In this document: one piece after another, positions 27,621-38,100 of the stretch
Layout: each line of letters opens with the position of its first letter
Numbering within the stretch: position 1 is the first letter of the stretch
Source: Photobacterium galatheae
GTDB taxonomy: Bacteria; Pseudomonadota; Gammaproteobacteria; Enterobacterales; Vibrionaceae
Direction of reading: 5' to 3'
DNA length: 64,000 bases
NCBI RefSeq assembly: GCF_000695255.1
Contig: NZ_JMIB01000017.1
Span: 62,001 to 126,000, forward strand
Program-made: the position numbers and the translations under genes
The notes under the pieces: model-generated
Database searches by the model: none
What the model saw: the letters and a program-made list of their open reading frames with translations, nothing else
What the model was told of the DNA's origin: nothing

Positions 27621-28598
27621 GTGCTTCCCATCTATTTCCTGACAGACTGCCTGGCGATGATGAATGTGGAGCGCTCTGCTCTTCAGCGGGCGTCTGTATC
27701 GTTTTTATTGTGGGGCAGTGTGGCGTGCGGCGTGATGAGTTTGCCTGCGTGGTCGACCCCCTGGGAACATTTTGAGACCCCGACCACGGGTCAGCCGCAG
27801 GCGATTGGCAGTTACAGTAATGGCTGCCTGGCGGGTGCGATCCCGCTTCCGGCTGAGGGCGATGGCTATCAGCGGGTGCGTTCAGAACGGGGCCGCTATT
27901 ATGGTCATCAAAGTATGATTGCTTTTCTTGAGCAGTTGTCGGCCAAAGCGAGCAAACTTCGGTTGGGTCACTTGCTGGTCAGTGATATTGCCATGCCTCG
28001 GGGCGGACGTTTTCGTTCCGGACATGCCAGCCATCAGACCGGTCTGGATGCTGATATCTGGCTGACCACACTGGAACAGCCTGCCTCTGAACAGGAGCTG
28101 GAAACACTCCAGCCTTTACCCATGGTCGATTTGAAGGCATACCAGATTATTCAGGAAAACTGGACGGAGAATCAGGCGAATCTGATTCAGATGGCCGCGT
28201 CAGACGAGAAGGTTGCCCGGATCTTTGTTCATCCGGTGATTAAAGAACAGCTCTGCGCTGCAAAATGGACGGATCGCCGCTGGCTACGCAAAGTCAGGCC
28301 CTGGTGGGGGCATTATTATCATTTTCATGTCCGGCTGCATTGTCCGCAGGGAGAGGGGCAGTGTAAGGCACAGCTTCCGCCACCGCCGGGAGATGGCTGT
28401 GGCGCAGAACTGGCTTCCTGGAAGCCGAAGCCTGTCACTGAGCGTCAAACGGCTAAAGCGAAACCCGCCAAGAAACGTCCAGTCCTCAAACCCTTACCCC
28501 CGGCAGGCTGTATGGCGATGCTGAATGGCGCAGATCCGGTGCCGGATAATGATCAATATGCGGTTGATTTGAAGAAAGCGAAGAAGGTCGCGCAATAG
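27621..28598 (+). CDS. mepA: Penicillin-insensitive murein endopeptidase MepA
   Basis: The 325-aa exported protein (hydrophobic signal within residues 20-45, ending near PAWS) is a peptidase M74. Metal and catalytic residues are seen in GGRFRSGHASHQTGLDADIWL and in WWGHYYHFHVRLHCPQG. MepA cuts D-Ala-meso-DAP cross-links in periplasmic peptidoglycan. Start: GTG 27621 has AAGGTGA upstream; ATG 27657 or 27660 gives a more ordinary signal peptide. A Lys/Pro-rich linker and a Cys-bearing tail extend it beyond E. coli MepA. Confidence 0.92.
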   Translation: MLPIYFLTDCLAMMNVERSALQRASVSFLLWGSVACGVMSLPAWSTPWEHFETPTTGQPQAIGSYSNGCLAGAIPLPAEGDGYQRVRSERGRYYGHQSMIAFLEQLSAKASKLRLGHLLVSDIAMPRGGRFRSGHASHQTGLDADIWLTTLEQPASEQELETLQPLPMVDLKAYQIIQENWTENQANLIQMAASDEKVARIFVHPVIKEQLCAAKWTDRRWLRKVRPWWGHYYHFHVRLHCPQGEGQCKAQLPPPPGDGCGAELASWKPKPVTERQTAKAKPAKKRPVLKPLPPAGCMAMLNGADPVPDNDQYAVDLKKAKKVAQ

Positions 28599-28607
28599 AC
28601 CGCAGGA

Positions 28608-29211
<604 letters not shown>

Positions 29212-29385
29212 ATGAAGGTGAGATTAGACCCCATAGCGTTGATTGTCGTCTCTATTATTCTTGGGTGGGGCTGGACGGAAATGACGACAGAGCCGATCTG
29301 TCAGCAGGAAATGATGCAGCAGGGGGTCAGGTACACGATACCTATCAAATGCTCTGATATTCCGAATGTGACCGTCAATCGTTAA
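29212..29385 (+). CDS. Small membrane-anchored or exported protein (57 aa)
   Basis: ATG 29212 follows GGGGGAG at good spacing. The product starts MKVRLDPIALIVVSIILGWGW, a short hydrophobic segment that could be an uncleaved anchor or a signal, and continues with a polar tail holding two Cys (residues 30 and 47) and ending NVTVNR. I do not recognise it. The strong ribosome site and protein-like composition support it, but conservation is untested. Confidence 0.5.
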   Translation: MKVRLDPIALIVVSIILGWGWTEMTTEPICQQEMMQQGVRYTIPIKCSDIPNVTVNR

Positions 29386-29430
29386 TCGGCCACCGTATTG
29401 CCGGATGACAGCAATACGGTGGATAGCAGA

Positions 29431-30804
29431 TTAGGCTGCGGTTGGGTTCCGGGTGGTTGCGTTGCCAGTCAGATTCCGCATCAGCAGGGCATACGACAGA
29501 TCCAGATCTTCCGGTACCGGAATGAAGACGAAGTGACCGCTGCCTTTGGCATCGGTAATTGATTCAGACTTACGGTTCTCCATAGCTTCCAGCGTGAAAG
29601 TGATGTTACCGTTCGGGGTCATCAGCTCCAGACTGTCACCCACCATGAATTTATTCCGCACTTCAACTTCAGCCAGTTCGCCACGTCGCTGACCTGTAAA
29701 CTCCCCGACAAACTGCTGACTGTCGGAAATAGAGTAACCGTAGTCATAGTTCTGGTACGTATCGTGGGTATGACGGCGCAGGAAGCCTTCGGTGTAACCC
29801 CGGTGTGCCAGACTTTCCAGCGTGCTCATGAGAGTCTCATCAAAAGGCTTGCCTTCGGCTGCATCATCAATGGCTTTCCGGTAAACCTGAGCAGTTCGGG
29901 CACAGTAGTAGAATGACTTGGTCCGGCCCTCAATCTTGAGAGAATGAACACCCATCTGGCTCAGTCGCTCGACGTGCTGAACCGCCCGCAGGTCTTTGGA
30001 GTTCATGATATAGGTGCCATGCTCATCTTCGAATGCCGCCATTTTTTCTTCCGGACGGTGGCTTTCACTGAGCAGAATGACCTGATCTGTGGTTTGCCCT
30101 TCTCCCAGCGTTGGTGCAACGTCCTGGATCTGAACAGCCGCACTGGCATCCTGAACTTCAACGATCTGACCGGCGTCGTCTTCTTTTGCTGCCTCAGCTT
30201 TGTATTCCCAGCGGCAGGCATTGGTACAGGTGCCCTGATTCGGATCACGCTTGTTCATATATCCAGACAGCAGGCATCGGCCAGAATAAGCCATGCACAG
30301 CGCACCATGTACAAAGATTTCCAGTTCAGTGTCCGGGCATTTCTCGCGGATTTCTTCGATTTCTTCCAGAGACAGTTCACGCGACAGGATGACACGCTCA
30401 ACGCCTTGTGACGCCCAGAATTTTACGGTCGCCCAGTTGACGGCATTCGCCTGCACTGACAGATGGATTGGCATGTCCGGGAAACTTTCACGCACCATCA
30501 TGATCAGGCCCGGATCAGACATGATCAGGGCATCCGGACCCATGTCGATAATCGGGGTCAGGTCGCGGATGAAGGTCTTCAGTTTTGAGTTATGAGGCTG
30601 AATGTTACAGACCACATAGAACTTTTTGCCCTGAGCATGGGCTTCGTCGATCCCAATTTTCAGGTTCTCATGGTTGAACTCGTTGTTGCGGACACGCAGG
30701 CTGTAACGTGGCTGGCCGGCGTAAACGGCATCGGCGCCATAGGCGAAGGCGTAGCGCATGTTTTTCAGGCTGCCGGCAGGCGATAACAATTCAGGTTTAA
30801 ACAT
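29431..30804 (-). CDS. trhP: tRNA hydroxylation protein TrhP (U32 peptidase family, YegQ)
   Basis: The 457-aa protein follows E. coli YegQ closely from MFKPELLSPAGSLKNMRYAF to the MRNLTGNATTRNP end. It has the U32 signature EIFVHGALCMAYSGRCLLSGYMNKRDPNQGTCTNACRWEY (Cys residues for an Fe-S cluster, split across about 170-205). TrhP takes part in prephenate-dependent 5-hydroxylation of uridine 34 in several tRNAs. ATG 30804 with GGGGAA upstream is the start; an earlier ATG at 30831 adds nine unsupported residues. Confidence 0.96.
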   Translation of the reverse strand: MFKPELLSPAGSLKNMRYAFAYGADAVYAGQPRYSLRVRNNEFNHENLKIGIDEAHAQGKKFYVVCNIQPHNSKLKTFIRDLTPIIDMGPDALIMSDPGLIMMVRESFPDMPIHLSVQANAVNWATVKFWASQGVERVILSRELSLEEIEEIREKCPDTELEIFVHGALCMAYSGRCLLSGYMNKRDPNQGTCTNACRWEYKAEAAKEDDAGQIVEVQDASAAVQIQDVAPTLGEGQTTDQVILLSESHRPEEKMAAFEDEHGTYIMNSKDLRAVQHVERLSQMGVHSLKIEGRTKSFYYCARTAQVYRKAIDDAAEGKPFDETLMSTLESLAHRGYTEGFLRRHTHDTYQNYDYGYSISDSQQFVGEFTGQRRGELAEVEVRNKFMVGDSLELMTPNGNITFTLEAMENRKSESITDAKGSGHFVFIPVPEDLDLSYALLMRNLTGNATTRNPTAA

Positions 30805-31142
30805 AACTCGGGATTCCCCTTTGTGGGTCAAAGTCTGATGTCAGATCAGGTCGAACTCCTGTTCATCCGGAGATAAACATACGGGAGACGAAAAAACAGA
30901 GGGCGGATTTTACTGTGAAGGGTGCGCGCTGGCAAATAGCCTGAAACTTTTTATGGGTATTATTTGCGACAGCTATGTGTGTGTTTTCGCCTTCGTCCGT
31001 GATATCGGCTAAGTTCCATACGCATTTGGTCGTTTATAAAGAGAGAGCCGGCTCGCTTCCTGAGCCTCGGGTGTATTTAGGGCTGTTCGTTTTACTCTAA
31101 TAATTTCATAATGCTTAACTCATTGCATTTAGTTGGAAACCA
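30805..31142. other. 338-bp divergent intergenic region trhP / qmcA
   Basis: It holds the promoters of both genes. An AT-rich stretch near 31080-31130 is a likely qmcA promoter area. I see no RNA gene, repeat or clear operator. Confidence 0.4.
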
Positions 31143-32126
31143 ATGATGGAAATCTTCAATATGATGTCATCTTTACTCAGTATCTGGGTTGTTCTGGCGA
31201 TTCTGATCATCGTCATTCTTCGGGGGGCGATTAAGTTTGTGCCGCAAAATACGGCCGTTGTGGTGGAGCGATTCGGTAAATACCACAAGACCATGGAAGC
31301 TGGTCTGAACTTTCTGGTGCCATTCATTGATCGCGTGGCCTACAGTCAGACTCTGAAAGAGCAGGCGTACGATGTACCGAGCCAGTCGGCGATTACCAAA
31401 GATAACATTTCGCTGGTGGTTGACGGTGTGCTGTATATCAAGGTCATTGACCCTTACAAATCCAGCTACGGTGTCGATGACTACATTTTCTCGGTGACCC
31501 AGCTGGCGCAAACGACGATGCGGAGTGAAGTCGGTAAGATGGATCTCGACAAAACATTTGAAGAGCGTGAAAACCTGAACACCGCGATTGTTTCAGCGAT
31601 TAATGATGCTGCGATGCCTTGGGGCGTTCAGGTGCTGCGCTATGAAATCAAAGATATTGAACCGCCGCGCTCCGTATTGGATGCGATGGAGCGTCAGATG
31701 AAAGCGGAGCGGGAAAAGCGCGCTGTGATCCTGGAATCTGAAGGGAAACGCCAGAGTGAAATCAATATCGCGGAAGGGATGAAACAAGCCCGCGTTCTGG
31801 CTGCGGAAGCTGAAAAAGCGGAGCAGGTTCTGAAGGCGGAAGGTGAAGCACAGGCGATTCTGGCGGTCTCAAGAGCAGAAGCCGATGCGCTGACGATTAT
31901 CGGTCAGGTTGCCGCAACAGACGAAGGCCAGAAAGCGATTCAGTTGGATCTGGCTGGCAAGGCGATTCAGGCGAAAGAAGCCATTGCGAAAGAATCTTCT
32001 GTGGTGCTTCTGCCAGACAGCAACGCTTCTGCCAGCAATGTTGTTGCTGAGGCAATGACCATCATTCACCAGCTGAACCGCCAGCAGGGTGGGAAAGCAC
32101 CATTGCAGGGTTTAACTGAGGAGTAA
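31143..32126 (+). CDS. qmcA: SPFH/stomatin-family membrane protein QmcA
   Basis: The 327-aa protein has one N-terminal membrane segment (IWVVLAILIIVILRGAI, about 12-30) and then an SPFH/band-7 domain (VPQNTAVVVERFGKYHKTMEAGLNFLVPFIDRV). A long Ala/Glu-rich helical tail (KAEREKRAVILESEGKRQSEINIAEG) drives oligomerisation. Such proteins form ring-like scaffolds in the inner membrane and often pair with NfeD proteins, as here, where nfeD follows after 5 bp. Confidence 0.93.
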   Translation: MMEIFNMMSSLLSIWVVLAILIIVILRGAIKFVPQNTAVVVERFGKYHKTMEAGLNFLVPFIDRVAYSQTLKEQAYDVPSQSAITKDNISLVVDGVLYIKVIDPYKSSYGVDDYIFSVTQLAQTTMRSEVGKMDLDKTFEERENLNTAIVSAINDAAMPWGVQVLRYEIKDIEPPRSVLDAMERQMKAEREKRAVILESEGKRQSEINIAEGMKQARVLAAEAEKAEQVLKAEGEAQAILAVSRAEADALTIIGQVAATDEGQKAIQLDLAGKAIQAKEAIAKESSVVLLPDSNASASNVVAEAMTIIHQLNRQQGGKAPLQGLTEE

Positions 32127-32131
32127 TCCAC

Positions 32132-32623
32132 ATGACTGAGCTGTTCGGATTAAGCCCGGCCCAGTTAACCATCGTCATTGGCCTGCTGCTGCTTGCCATT
32201 GAGGTCTGGATGCTGGGTTTGTCGACCATCGTGCTATTGGCGCTGGGGGTCTCTGCGATACTGACGGGCACGCTGTCGTTGGTTGGTGTGGTGCCAGAGA
32301 CTTTCACGGCCTTGGTCGGGGTGAGTGGGATTGGTGCCGGAATGCTGACGCTGTTGCTGTGGAAGCCGATGAAAAATTCCCAGCGATCGCAAAAACCGGT
32401 TAACAACACCAGCAGCGACTTCATCGGTCTGAAATTCCGGTTGGATGCACCGCTTAGTCATGAGCAACCAGGAAAGGTCAAATATTCCGGGATTAGCTGG
32501 GTCCTGGTGTTGAGCCATGATTATCATGGCAACACGCTGGAAAAAGGGCAGGAAGTTGAGGTGGTGGCTGTTGATGTCGGTCGTTTCACCGTGAAGCCTT
32601 TGGTCCGCGAAGACGCCAGCTAG
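32132..32623 (+). CDS. NfeD-family membrane protein (YbbK-type partner)
   Basis: The 163-aa protein has about three hydrophobic segments (LTIVIGLLLLAIEVWMLGL, IVLLALGVSAILTGTLSLVG and GVSGIGAGMLTLLLW). A C-terminal OB-fold follows (GKVKYSGISWVLVLSHDYHGNTLEKGQEVEVVAVDVGRFTVKPL). It is the short NfeD form without a ClpP-like protease, as found next to QmcA. It probably assembles with QmcA in membrane microdomains. Confidence 0.9.
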   Translation: MTELFGLSPAQLTIVIGLLLLAIEVWMLGLSTIVLLALGVSAILTGTLSLVGVVPETFTALVGVSGIGAGMLTLLLWKPMKNSQRSQKPVNNTSSDFIGLKFRLDAPLSHEQPGKVKYSGISWVLVLSHDYHGNTLEKGQEVEVVAVDVGRFTVKPLVREDAS

Positions 32624-32640
32624 CCGGTTTTCTCGCAGTA

Positions 32641-32683
32641 AAAAAAGCCCCCGCGTCTGATGAAGCTGCGGGGGTTTTCTTTT
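32641..32683 (+). terminator. qmcA-nfeD terminator (bidirectional form)
   Basis: CCCCCGC (32648-32654) pairs with GCGGGGG (32668-32674), flanked by six A and TTTTCTTTT. It can serve both nfeD and the convergent rdgC. Confidence 0.8.
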
Positions 32684-32735
32684 GATTGGAGTGTGACGGG
32701 TGTGACTTGAGATGAACGGATACGAAAACGTCTGA

Positions 32736-33650
32736 TCAGACGCGATCTTCTAAGCCACCCATGACATCGAACAGGTTCGGCAAAATGGCGGAGAGTTCGC
32801 CACACATCAGCGACAGATCAGCATCCAGACGTTGTGCCATGTCTTCACGGTCAATATCATCGTTCTGCTCTTTCAGCTCATCCGAAAACTTCAGGCGTTT
32901 CAAAGACAGATCGTCGGCCAGAACGAAGTCAATCCGATCCTGCCAGTTCATGGCCAATTTAGTGACAACTTTATCTGCTTCGATGTGAGCCAGAATTTCA
33001 TCACTGCCCAGATCTTGTTGTTTACAGCGGATCACGCCGCCATCTTCCAAAATTGCTTTCAGCTCGGCTTCTTCGCCAATGGTAAAGCCGTTTGGTGATT
33101 CACCGGAACGGACCCACTCCGTTAAGGTTTGTGCGGCCGGTTTGGTCAGTGTGACTGGTACAACGGGCAGGCTGCCAATGGATTTACGCAGCAGGCCCAG
33201 CAGGTCTTCTGCTTTTTTGAAACTGCCAGCATCAACCAGTAGTAAACCCAGCGATGGCATGATCAGCGCATAGGTGTGGCTCCGGCGGCTGAAGGCGCGC
33301 GGCAGCAAATCCATCACGATTTCATCTTTCAGGGTGTCTTTTTCGTTTTTCTTCAGCTTGCGGCCCTGTTCTTTTTCCTGCGCTTCTACTTTGGCATTCA
33401 GTGATTCTTTAATCACAGAAGCAGGCAGCATTTTTTCTTCTTTACGGACACAGAGCAGAATGTTGTCACCGGCCACGTGCGTATACATATCCCCGTGTTT
33501 ACCCAGCGCAGAGACCCAGCCGAATTTCTGGATATCCTGGCTGCCGCAAGGGGTGAACCGGAACTCTTCCAGCTGCTTTTCCAGCTCATTCGGGTTGATG
33601 TTGATGTCGCGGCTGAAGCGATAAGTCAGCAGGTTTTTAAACCACAGCAT
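32736..33650 (-). CDS. rdgC: Nucleoid-associated recombination protein RdgC
   Basis: The 304-aa protein starts [19 protein letters not shown] and matches RdgC throughout, with the [27 protein letters not shown] and [10 protein letters not shown] regions. RdgC forms a ring dimer on DNA and restrains RecA filament formation. The frame extends nine residues upstream, but family members begin at MLWFKN. It is divergent from sbcD, a fitting neighbour. Confidence 0.95.
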   Translation of the reverse strand: MLWFKNLLTYRFSRDININPNELEKQLEEFRFTPCGSQDIQKFGWVSALGKHGDMYTHVAGDNILLCVRKEEKMLPASVIKESLNAKVEAQEKEQGRKLKKNEKDTLKDEIVMDLLPRAFSRRSHTYALIMPSLGLLLVDAGSFKKAEDLLGLLRKSIGSLPVVPVTLTKPAAQTLTEWVRSGESPNGFTIGEEAELKAILEDGGVIRCKQQDLGSDEILAHIEADKVVTKLAMNWQDRIDFVLADDLSLKRLKFSDELKEQNDDIDREDMAQRLDADLSLMCGELSAILPNLFDVMGGLEDRV

Positions 33651-33872
33651 AGTTGGGACAAATCCTAGGTTGTGCATTGGGTGGACAATCTTATACCCAA
33701 GTTGCTATCCGATGCTAGGCTGGGACGCCTTGTTTGGCAGATGAAGTCCGACAGATGAAATCTGCCTTACTCGGTCGCAATTTTTTCCGGCCGGCTCACC
33801 TTCCTTTGATATAGCTGAGGTACAATCCGTCCCCATATTCTGATTATTCCGATGCGTGATGACTCTAACAGC

Positions 33873-35108
33873 ATGAAAATACTCCACACCTCAGACTGGC
33901 ATCTTGGCCATCAGCTACATGGCTACCCACGTGAATACGAACACCAGCAGTTTCTCGACTGGCTGGCAGAAACACTGGAGACCGAGCAGGCTGATGCCCT
34001 GCTGGTGGCGGGGGATATTTTCGATTCCGCCAATCCGCCTGCCAGTGCCTGGCGGATGCTGTACCGTTTTCTGGCCCGGCTGGCGAAAACGCTGCCGGAC
34101 CTCAACGTGGTTATCACGGGTGGGAACCACGATTCCCCGAGTAAGCTTGATGCTCCCCATGAACTGCTGAAGGCGTTTGATCTGCATCTGGTGGGTGGGA
34201 TCAGTCGTGATGCACACGGCCAGTTAGAGATGGATCGCTTGCTGGTGCCTCTCACCAATCAAAGCGGCCAAACCGCCGCCTGGGTGCTGGCGGTGCCCTT
34301 TTTGCGCAGCAGTGATCTGCGAACTGAAGATCTGGATAAGAACGACGACCGTCTGATCAAAGGGGTCGAGCTTCTGTATCAGCAGGTCACCGATGCCGCG
34401 ATGCAACAGCGAGCGCCAGGACAGGCGTTGATCGGCATGGGGCATGTTTACATGGCATCCGGGCAGCTTTCTGAAATGTCGGAGCGTCGGGTGCTGGGCG
34501 GGAACCAGCATGCATTGCCCGCTTCGATTTTTCCTGAGTCGCTGTGCTATGCCGCGTTAGGTCATTTGCATCTGGCCCAGCGGGTTGCGCAGACCGAGCA
34601 TATTCGTTACAGCGGCTCGCCGTTGCCTTTATCAATGTCAGAGCGGCACTACAAGCATCAGGTGGTGCTGGTGACACTGGACGGGGAAAACGTCACAGAG
34701 ATTCAGCCGATCCCGGTGCCCAGAGTGGTCGAGATGCTGAAAGTGCCGGCCGAGCCTCAGCCGCTTAAAGCCGTGCTGACTGCACTGAAGGCACTGGACA
34801 GCGACGACAGGCCACGGGAAAACCAGCCGTTCCTCGAAGTGCCGGTGCTGCTGGATAAACCGCAGGCCATGCTGCGTGAGAAGGTGTTACAGGCGCTGGA
34901 AGGCAAGTCTGTCCGGCTGGCTAAAATCACACCGCATTACCGGCAGCAGGAAGAGACCTCGTCGCTGGCTCATCAGCGTTTATCGGATGTCAGCCCGCAG
35001 CAGGTGTTTGATCTGAGCTGGCAGAAGAAATATGACGGTCAGCCCTCAGAGGCGATGCGTGATGCGTTTGAGCAATTGCTGACACAGATTGAAGACGAAC
35101 AAGAATAA
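33873..35108 (+). CDS. sbcD: Exonuclease subunit SbcD (Mre11-like)
   Basis: The 411-aa metallophosphoesterase has MKILHTSDWHLGHQL, LLVAGDIFDSANPPA, VVITGGNHDSPSKL, the loop GMGHVYM and LGHLHLAQ. Together these supply the two-metal active site that cuts hairpins and protein-blocked ends with SbcC. The start at 33873 is set by homology; an ATG at 33852 adds seven residues. SbcC follows after 16 bp. Confidence 0.96.
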   Translation: MKILHTSDWHLGHQLHGYPREYEHQQFLDWLAETLETEQADALLVAGDIFDSANPPASAWRMLYRFLARLAKTLPDLNVVITGGNHDSPSKLDAPHELLKAFDLHLVGGISRDAHGQLEMDRLLVPLTNQSGQTAAWVLAVPFLRSSDLRTEDLDKNDDRLIKGVELLYQQVTDAAMQQRAPGQALIGMGHVYMASGQLSEMSERRVLGGNQHALPASIFPESLCYAALGHLHLAQRVAQTEHIRYSGSPLPLSMSERHYKHQVVLVTLDGENVTEIQPIPVPRVVEMLKVPAEPQPLKAVLTALKALDSDDRPRENQPFLEVPVLLDKPQAMLREKVLQALEGKSVRLAKITPHYRQQEETSSLAHQRLSDVSPQQVFDLSWQKKYDGQPSEAMRDAFEQLLTQIEDEQE

Positions 35109-35124
35109 AAGGCAGACGGATACC

Positions 35125-38100
35125 ATGAAAATTCTGGCGCTGAGAGGCGAGAATCTCGCCAGCCTGCAAACACAGTTTGAGATTGATTTTGCCAATGGTC
35201 GGCTGGGGGATGCTGGCCTGTTTGCGATTACCGGAAAAACCGGGGCAGGGAAATCGACCTTGCTGGATGCCATCTGTCTGGCGCTGTATGACCGGATGCC
35301 GCGGTTGCAGTCGAATAAAAAAAATGATGCTGAAATTGGTCGTGGCGAAGACAACAACCGGATCAGAGCCAATGATGTGCGTAGCATTTTGTCGCGCGGT
35401 AAAGCAGAAGCCTTTGCCGAGGTCGATTTTCAGGCCAATGATGGCACGCACTGGCGCGCCCGCTGGCAGGTGCGCCGGGCCAGAGGCAATGCCGAAGGTC
35501 GTGTGCAGGCGGCGGAACAGTGGCTGGAAAATCTGGCAAGCGGTCAGCGCTTTGCCGGGAAAAAGCAGGAAGTGCAGGCTGAAATTGAACGACTGATTGG
35601 CCTGACTTTTGATCAGTTCCGCCGTGCGGTCATGCTGCCACAGGGCGAGTTTGCCGCTTTCCTCAAAGCTGGTGCTGATGAGCGGGCGACGCTGCTGGAG
35701 AAAATGACCGGTGGTGAAATTTATGCGCGGTTGTCTGTGGCTGCGTTTGAAAAAGCTCGGGAAGAAAAGCAAAAACTGGCCCAGTTACAGGAAAAACTGG
35801 GTGATATTGCACTGCTCAGTGAGGAAGAAAAGCAGCAACTGAGTGAGGAAATCACTGTCCTGAAGTCTCAGTTGACGGCCTGCGACAGCCGGCTTGCAGA
35901 ATTCAGACAGCATCAGCAGGCCATTTCGACTGAAACAGCGTTGCAGGAACGCATGACCCAGAGTGTGCAGGCGCTGGCGGAGGCAAAAATACAGTGCGAA
36001 CAGGCCGCGCCTCGGAGTGCGTATCTGGAGCAACTCGACAAGGCGCAGCCTGCTCGTGCGGATTTTACGTGGCTGAATCAGTCCGGACAGCAGATTGAGC
36101 GTCTGAAACAGTCGCTCACCACCGCGCAGCAGACACTGGTAAATCACCAGCAGCAGCAACACCAGGCTGATGCGGCTGTGCAGCAGTCGCAACAGTCTTT
36201 GAATCAGGTGCAACAAGCGTGGCAGCAGCTGGAACCCAAGCTCAAGCAGGCACAAGTTCTGGATCAAAAAAAGGACGGTCTGGAACAACAGCATCAGTCT
36301 CTGACTCAGGAAGCTCAGTCATTGCAGCAGCAATGGGCACAGGAAGACCGCGAGTACCAGAAAAAGCTGGCTGAGCAGCAAGGGCTTCAGGCGCGTTGTC
36401 AGCAGTTGTCCGTCAGCCTCGAACAGAACCAGGCGCTGGCCGTGATTGCTGAGCAGTTTCCGTCTGTTCAGGACAACCTGAAACAATATCTGAGTGCCCA
36501 CCGTACACTGAGCCGGTTTGGAAAAGAGCGTCAGCAAGCGCTGCAGGATCAGCAGGCATTTCAGCTGCAGGAGCACAAATTCAAGCAGGAAAGTGAGCGC
36601 TCGCTGAAACAGAAACACCAGTTGGAGCAGCAACTGGCTGAACTGGATCTGACTGCGCTGGAAGCGGCGCAGGACCAAAATCAGCGGGATCATCGTCTCA
36701 GTCAGCAGCGTTTAGATGGGCTGCGGCAACTGATAGGACAGGCGCAGGAATGGAGTGGCCTGCTGGAGCGTGAAGGGCGGCTTGTACAGGAACAGCAGGA
36801 ACTGAATCAGGCTCGCCAGACTGCCGAACAGCGATTGCAGGCACTCGCTCCGGAAATGAAACTGCTCTCTGCGCGCATTGAAGAATCAGAGTATCAGTTC
36901 CAGCAAAATCAGGCCGTACTGCAACTGACGGATTATCGCAGTTTACTCAAACCGGACGAGCCATGCCCGCTCTGTGGTGGTGCAGATCATCCTTATGCGG
37001 CGCAACATCCGGCGGTTGAAAGTCTGCTGGAGCAGCAGCATCAACGCCGTCAGGCGCTGACAAAACAGTATCAGGAGCTGGACGGTGAACGTCATCACCT
37101 TGAGCAACTGTTGCCGCAGTATACGCAGCGTCTGGCTGTGATGAACGATGAATTAGCCAGCATTCAGGCCGTGTCTGAGAAAACGTCTGCGCAGGCATGT
37201 GCTCAGGCGCAATCGCTGGAGATTTCGCTTTCCGCTGACATCACGGTCGCTGCATTAAGGGAGCAACAGCACACATGGCAGCATGAGACTGAGCAATTGC
37301 ATCTGACGCTGCAGCATCTTCAGCAGCAGTATGAAGCGGGCCAGAATCGACTGAAGCAGGGACGCGCGATTGAGCTGCAACTTCAGCAACTGGCTCAGGC
37401 GGAATCCCGTTTATCTCATGAACTGCATCAGCTCGCTCAGGCGGAAGCCGGCCGACAGGCAAGGCTGGCTTCGCTGGAAGAACAGCAGCAAGAATGGCAT
37501 GCGGTGCTCGGCCAAAGGGCAGAGGCTCTGAATCAGCAGTTCGGCAGCGACGCGTGGCTGGCGGGGCTGCGAGAACTTGGGGAAGAACAATATAGGTTGC
37601 AGTTGAATCAGCAGGTTGAAGCGTACCGGCAATGGCAGCAGGAACTGCACAGTACGGAGAAGCAACTGCATGAATTGGTTCCAGAGCTGACACAAGGGCA
37701 AACCCGGCTTCAGAACCTGCAAAAGCAGCAGCGTGAGATTGAAGAGAAACAGGCGGGATTGTTTCATCAAATCCAACACTTGTGGCAGGAGCGACAAGCA
37801 TTGGTGGGTGAGCAGCCACTGGCTCCCCTGGAAATGCAGCAGAAGAACTTGATTGAAAACGCCCGGCAGGCGGTGAGTACCAGTGAACAGCAGCAGCGAC
37901 AAGCAGGAGAGGCGTACGCCGCATCTCAGTCGGCGTTGAAAAGTGTTCAGCAACAACTGAGCGATGCAGAAACTGAATATGATGTCATCGGTCAGAAATG
38001 GCAAAGTTGGCACCAGAAATTAGGAATGACAGAAAGTGAGCTGGTGGCCTTGCTCAGCCGGGATGAAGACTGGGTCGCACAGGAAAAAACAGCCCTGAAA

